NCBI GenBank assembly: GCA_020061125.1
Contig: JAGUYV010000118.1
Span: forward strand, 1 to 6,531
DNA from: a bacterium
GTDB lineage: Bacteria; UBP15; UBA6099; DSWB01
Direction of reading: 5' to 3'
Length of the DNA stretch: 6,531 nucleotides
Under the pieces are notes generated by a model. It was given only the letters and a program-made list of their open reading frames with translations. It searched no databases and had not been told where the DNA came from. Both the position numbers and the translations under genes were made by a program. Shown piece after piece: positions 5,974 to 6,531 of the stretch (positions within the stretch are counted from its first letter, which is position 1; each line of letters begins with the position of its first letter).

Positions 5974-6531
5974 TCCCGCGTTTCCGCTGGCGTGCTGTTT
6001 TCCCGCACGAAGTCCGCAACGATATCATATTGCTTGATTTTCGTGTAAAGCGTCTTGCGCGTGATGCCCAGACTGCGCGCGGTGCGCTCGCGGTGAAAAT
6101 TAAAATGGCGGAGCGCTTCGGACAGGAATGCCTTTTCCACATCGCACAGGGGCGCGGTGGGGTTGGGGAACACATAGCAGCCGGGCGTCGAGGCGGGCTG
6201 GGGGACATGCCGCGAGAGAAGAGGAAGGATGTCCTCATGGGTGAGTGCGGGGCCTGTGGCGCGCATGGCCGCGCGTTCGACCACGATGCGCAGTTCGCGC
6301 TCGTTTCCAGGCCAGTAATAAGAGGCGAGCAGGTCCGCGGCTTCGTCTGTCAGAGCGGGCCTCCGCGCCGGGGGCATGGATGCGCAGGTGAGGGCGGCGC
6401 GGGCCAGGGCGGGCACATCCTCGGGACGGTCGCGCAGAGGCGGCACCACAATCGAAGCCGCGCCGAACAGCCGGAAAAGGCTGGCGTCGAACCGCCCGCG
6501 GCCCACTTCCAGGGCAAGGCTTGTGCTCGTA
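5970..6531 (-). CDS. Fis-type AAA+ (NtrC-like) transcriptional regulator, C-terminal part
   Basis: The frame is open at the right edge (first whole codon 6530-6528) and ends in TGA at 5972-5970, giving 186 residues. It covers the end of a sigma-54-activator-type AAA+ domain: VPPLRDRPEDVPALA (about 29-43), the alpha-helical lid with YYWPGNERELRIVVERA (71-87, sensor II), then ALTHEDILPLL. After a linker of about 35 residues comes a Fis-type helix-turn-helix (about 128-168) with HRERTARSLGITRKTLYTKIKQY split over its two helices. Such proteins bind upstream sites and use ATP to open sigma-54 promoters. The Walker motifs, the GAFTGA loop and any receiver or sensor domain lie outside the window, so sigma-54 dependence cannot be confirmed. 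In the arginine-finger region GRFDASLFRLF, Asp stands where the family has Arg in FRxDL, and the second Arg is one residue out of place. A start at GTG 6506 would split the AAA+ domain and is unlikely. Confidence 0.85.
   Translation of the reverse strand, partial: TSTSLALEVGRGRFDASLFRLFGAASIVVPPLRDRPEDVPALARAALTCASMPPARRPALTDEAADLLASYYWPGNERELRIVVERAAMRATGPALTHEDILPLLSRHVPQPASTPGCYVFPNPTAPLCDVEKAFLSEALRHFNFHRERTARSLGITRKTLYTKIKQYDIVADFVRENSTPAETRD

Noticed and set aside
4489-6048. Long open frame of 519 codons on the plus strand
   Set aside because: It is antisense to the sulfatase-fold gene, is rich in Arg, Gly and Ala, and has no recognisable motif. The minus-strand protein has clear domains throughout, so this is a GC-rich shadow frame.
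5970-6506. Stand-alone small Fis protein starting at GTG 6506
   Set aside because: The codons upstream of 6506 are open to the edge and continue a typical AAA+ domain, so this is the end of a larger gene rather than a short one.

Overview
The window carries five protein-coding genes on GC-rich DNA: three on the plus strand (bases 1-4021) facing two on the minus strand (4069-6531). No tRNA, rRNA, CRISPR array, transposase or long repeat was seen. High GC, a cobalamin-type radical SAM protein, a membrane-anchored sulfatase-fold enzyme and a Fis/AAA+ regulator suggest a Gram-negative bacterium, possibly Desulfobacterota-like or from a PVC/FCB-type lineage. That placement is a weak inference, because no phylogenetic marker is present.

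Plus strand. The first gene is open at the left edge. It encodes the C-terminal tail of one GT4-type glycosyltransferase continued in frame into a complete second GT4 enzyme, so it looks like a tandem two-domain glycosyltransferase. A second, stand-alone GT4 gene follows after 49 bases. After a further 76 bases comes a radical SAM protein with an N-terminal B12-binding-like domain, whose base composition is clearly less GC-rich than its neighbours. The three genes are co-directional and closely spaced, so they probably form one transcription unit. The likely theme is assembly and modification of a surface glycan (O-antigen, capsule, exopolysaccharide or glycolipid).

Minus strand. From the right edge inward lie the C-terminal part of a Fis-type AAA+ (NtrC-like) regulator and, 35 bases after its stop, a 621-residue membrane-anchored enzyme of the sulfatase/alkaline phosphatase fold. 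Threonine occupies its nucleophile position where true sulfatases have Cys or Ser. A full TGnTATAAT extended -10 promoter sits in the 35-base gap and predicts transcription starting about three bases before the ATG, which points to a leaderless message.

The two groups converge with only 47 bases between their stop codons, and no convincing terminator is visible there. If the groups act together, the glycosyltransferases would build a glycan, the radical SAM enzyme could modify it or its lipid carrier, and the periplasm-facing sulfatase-fold enzyme could act on the exported product. This link rests on proximity alone. I found no clear evidence of a wholly new defence or mobile system; the most unusual points are the glycosyltransferase fusion, the Thr-nucleophile sulfatase-fold enzyme with its two-cysteine helical ectodomain, and its leaderless promoter.
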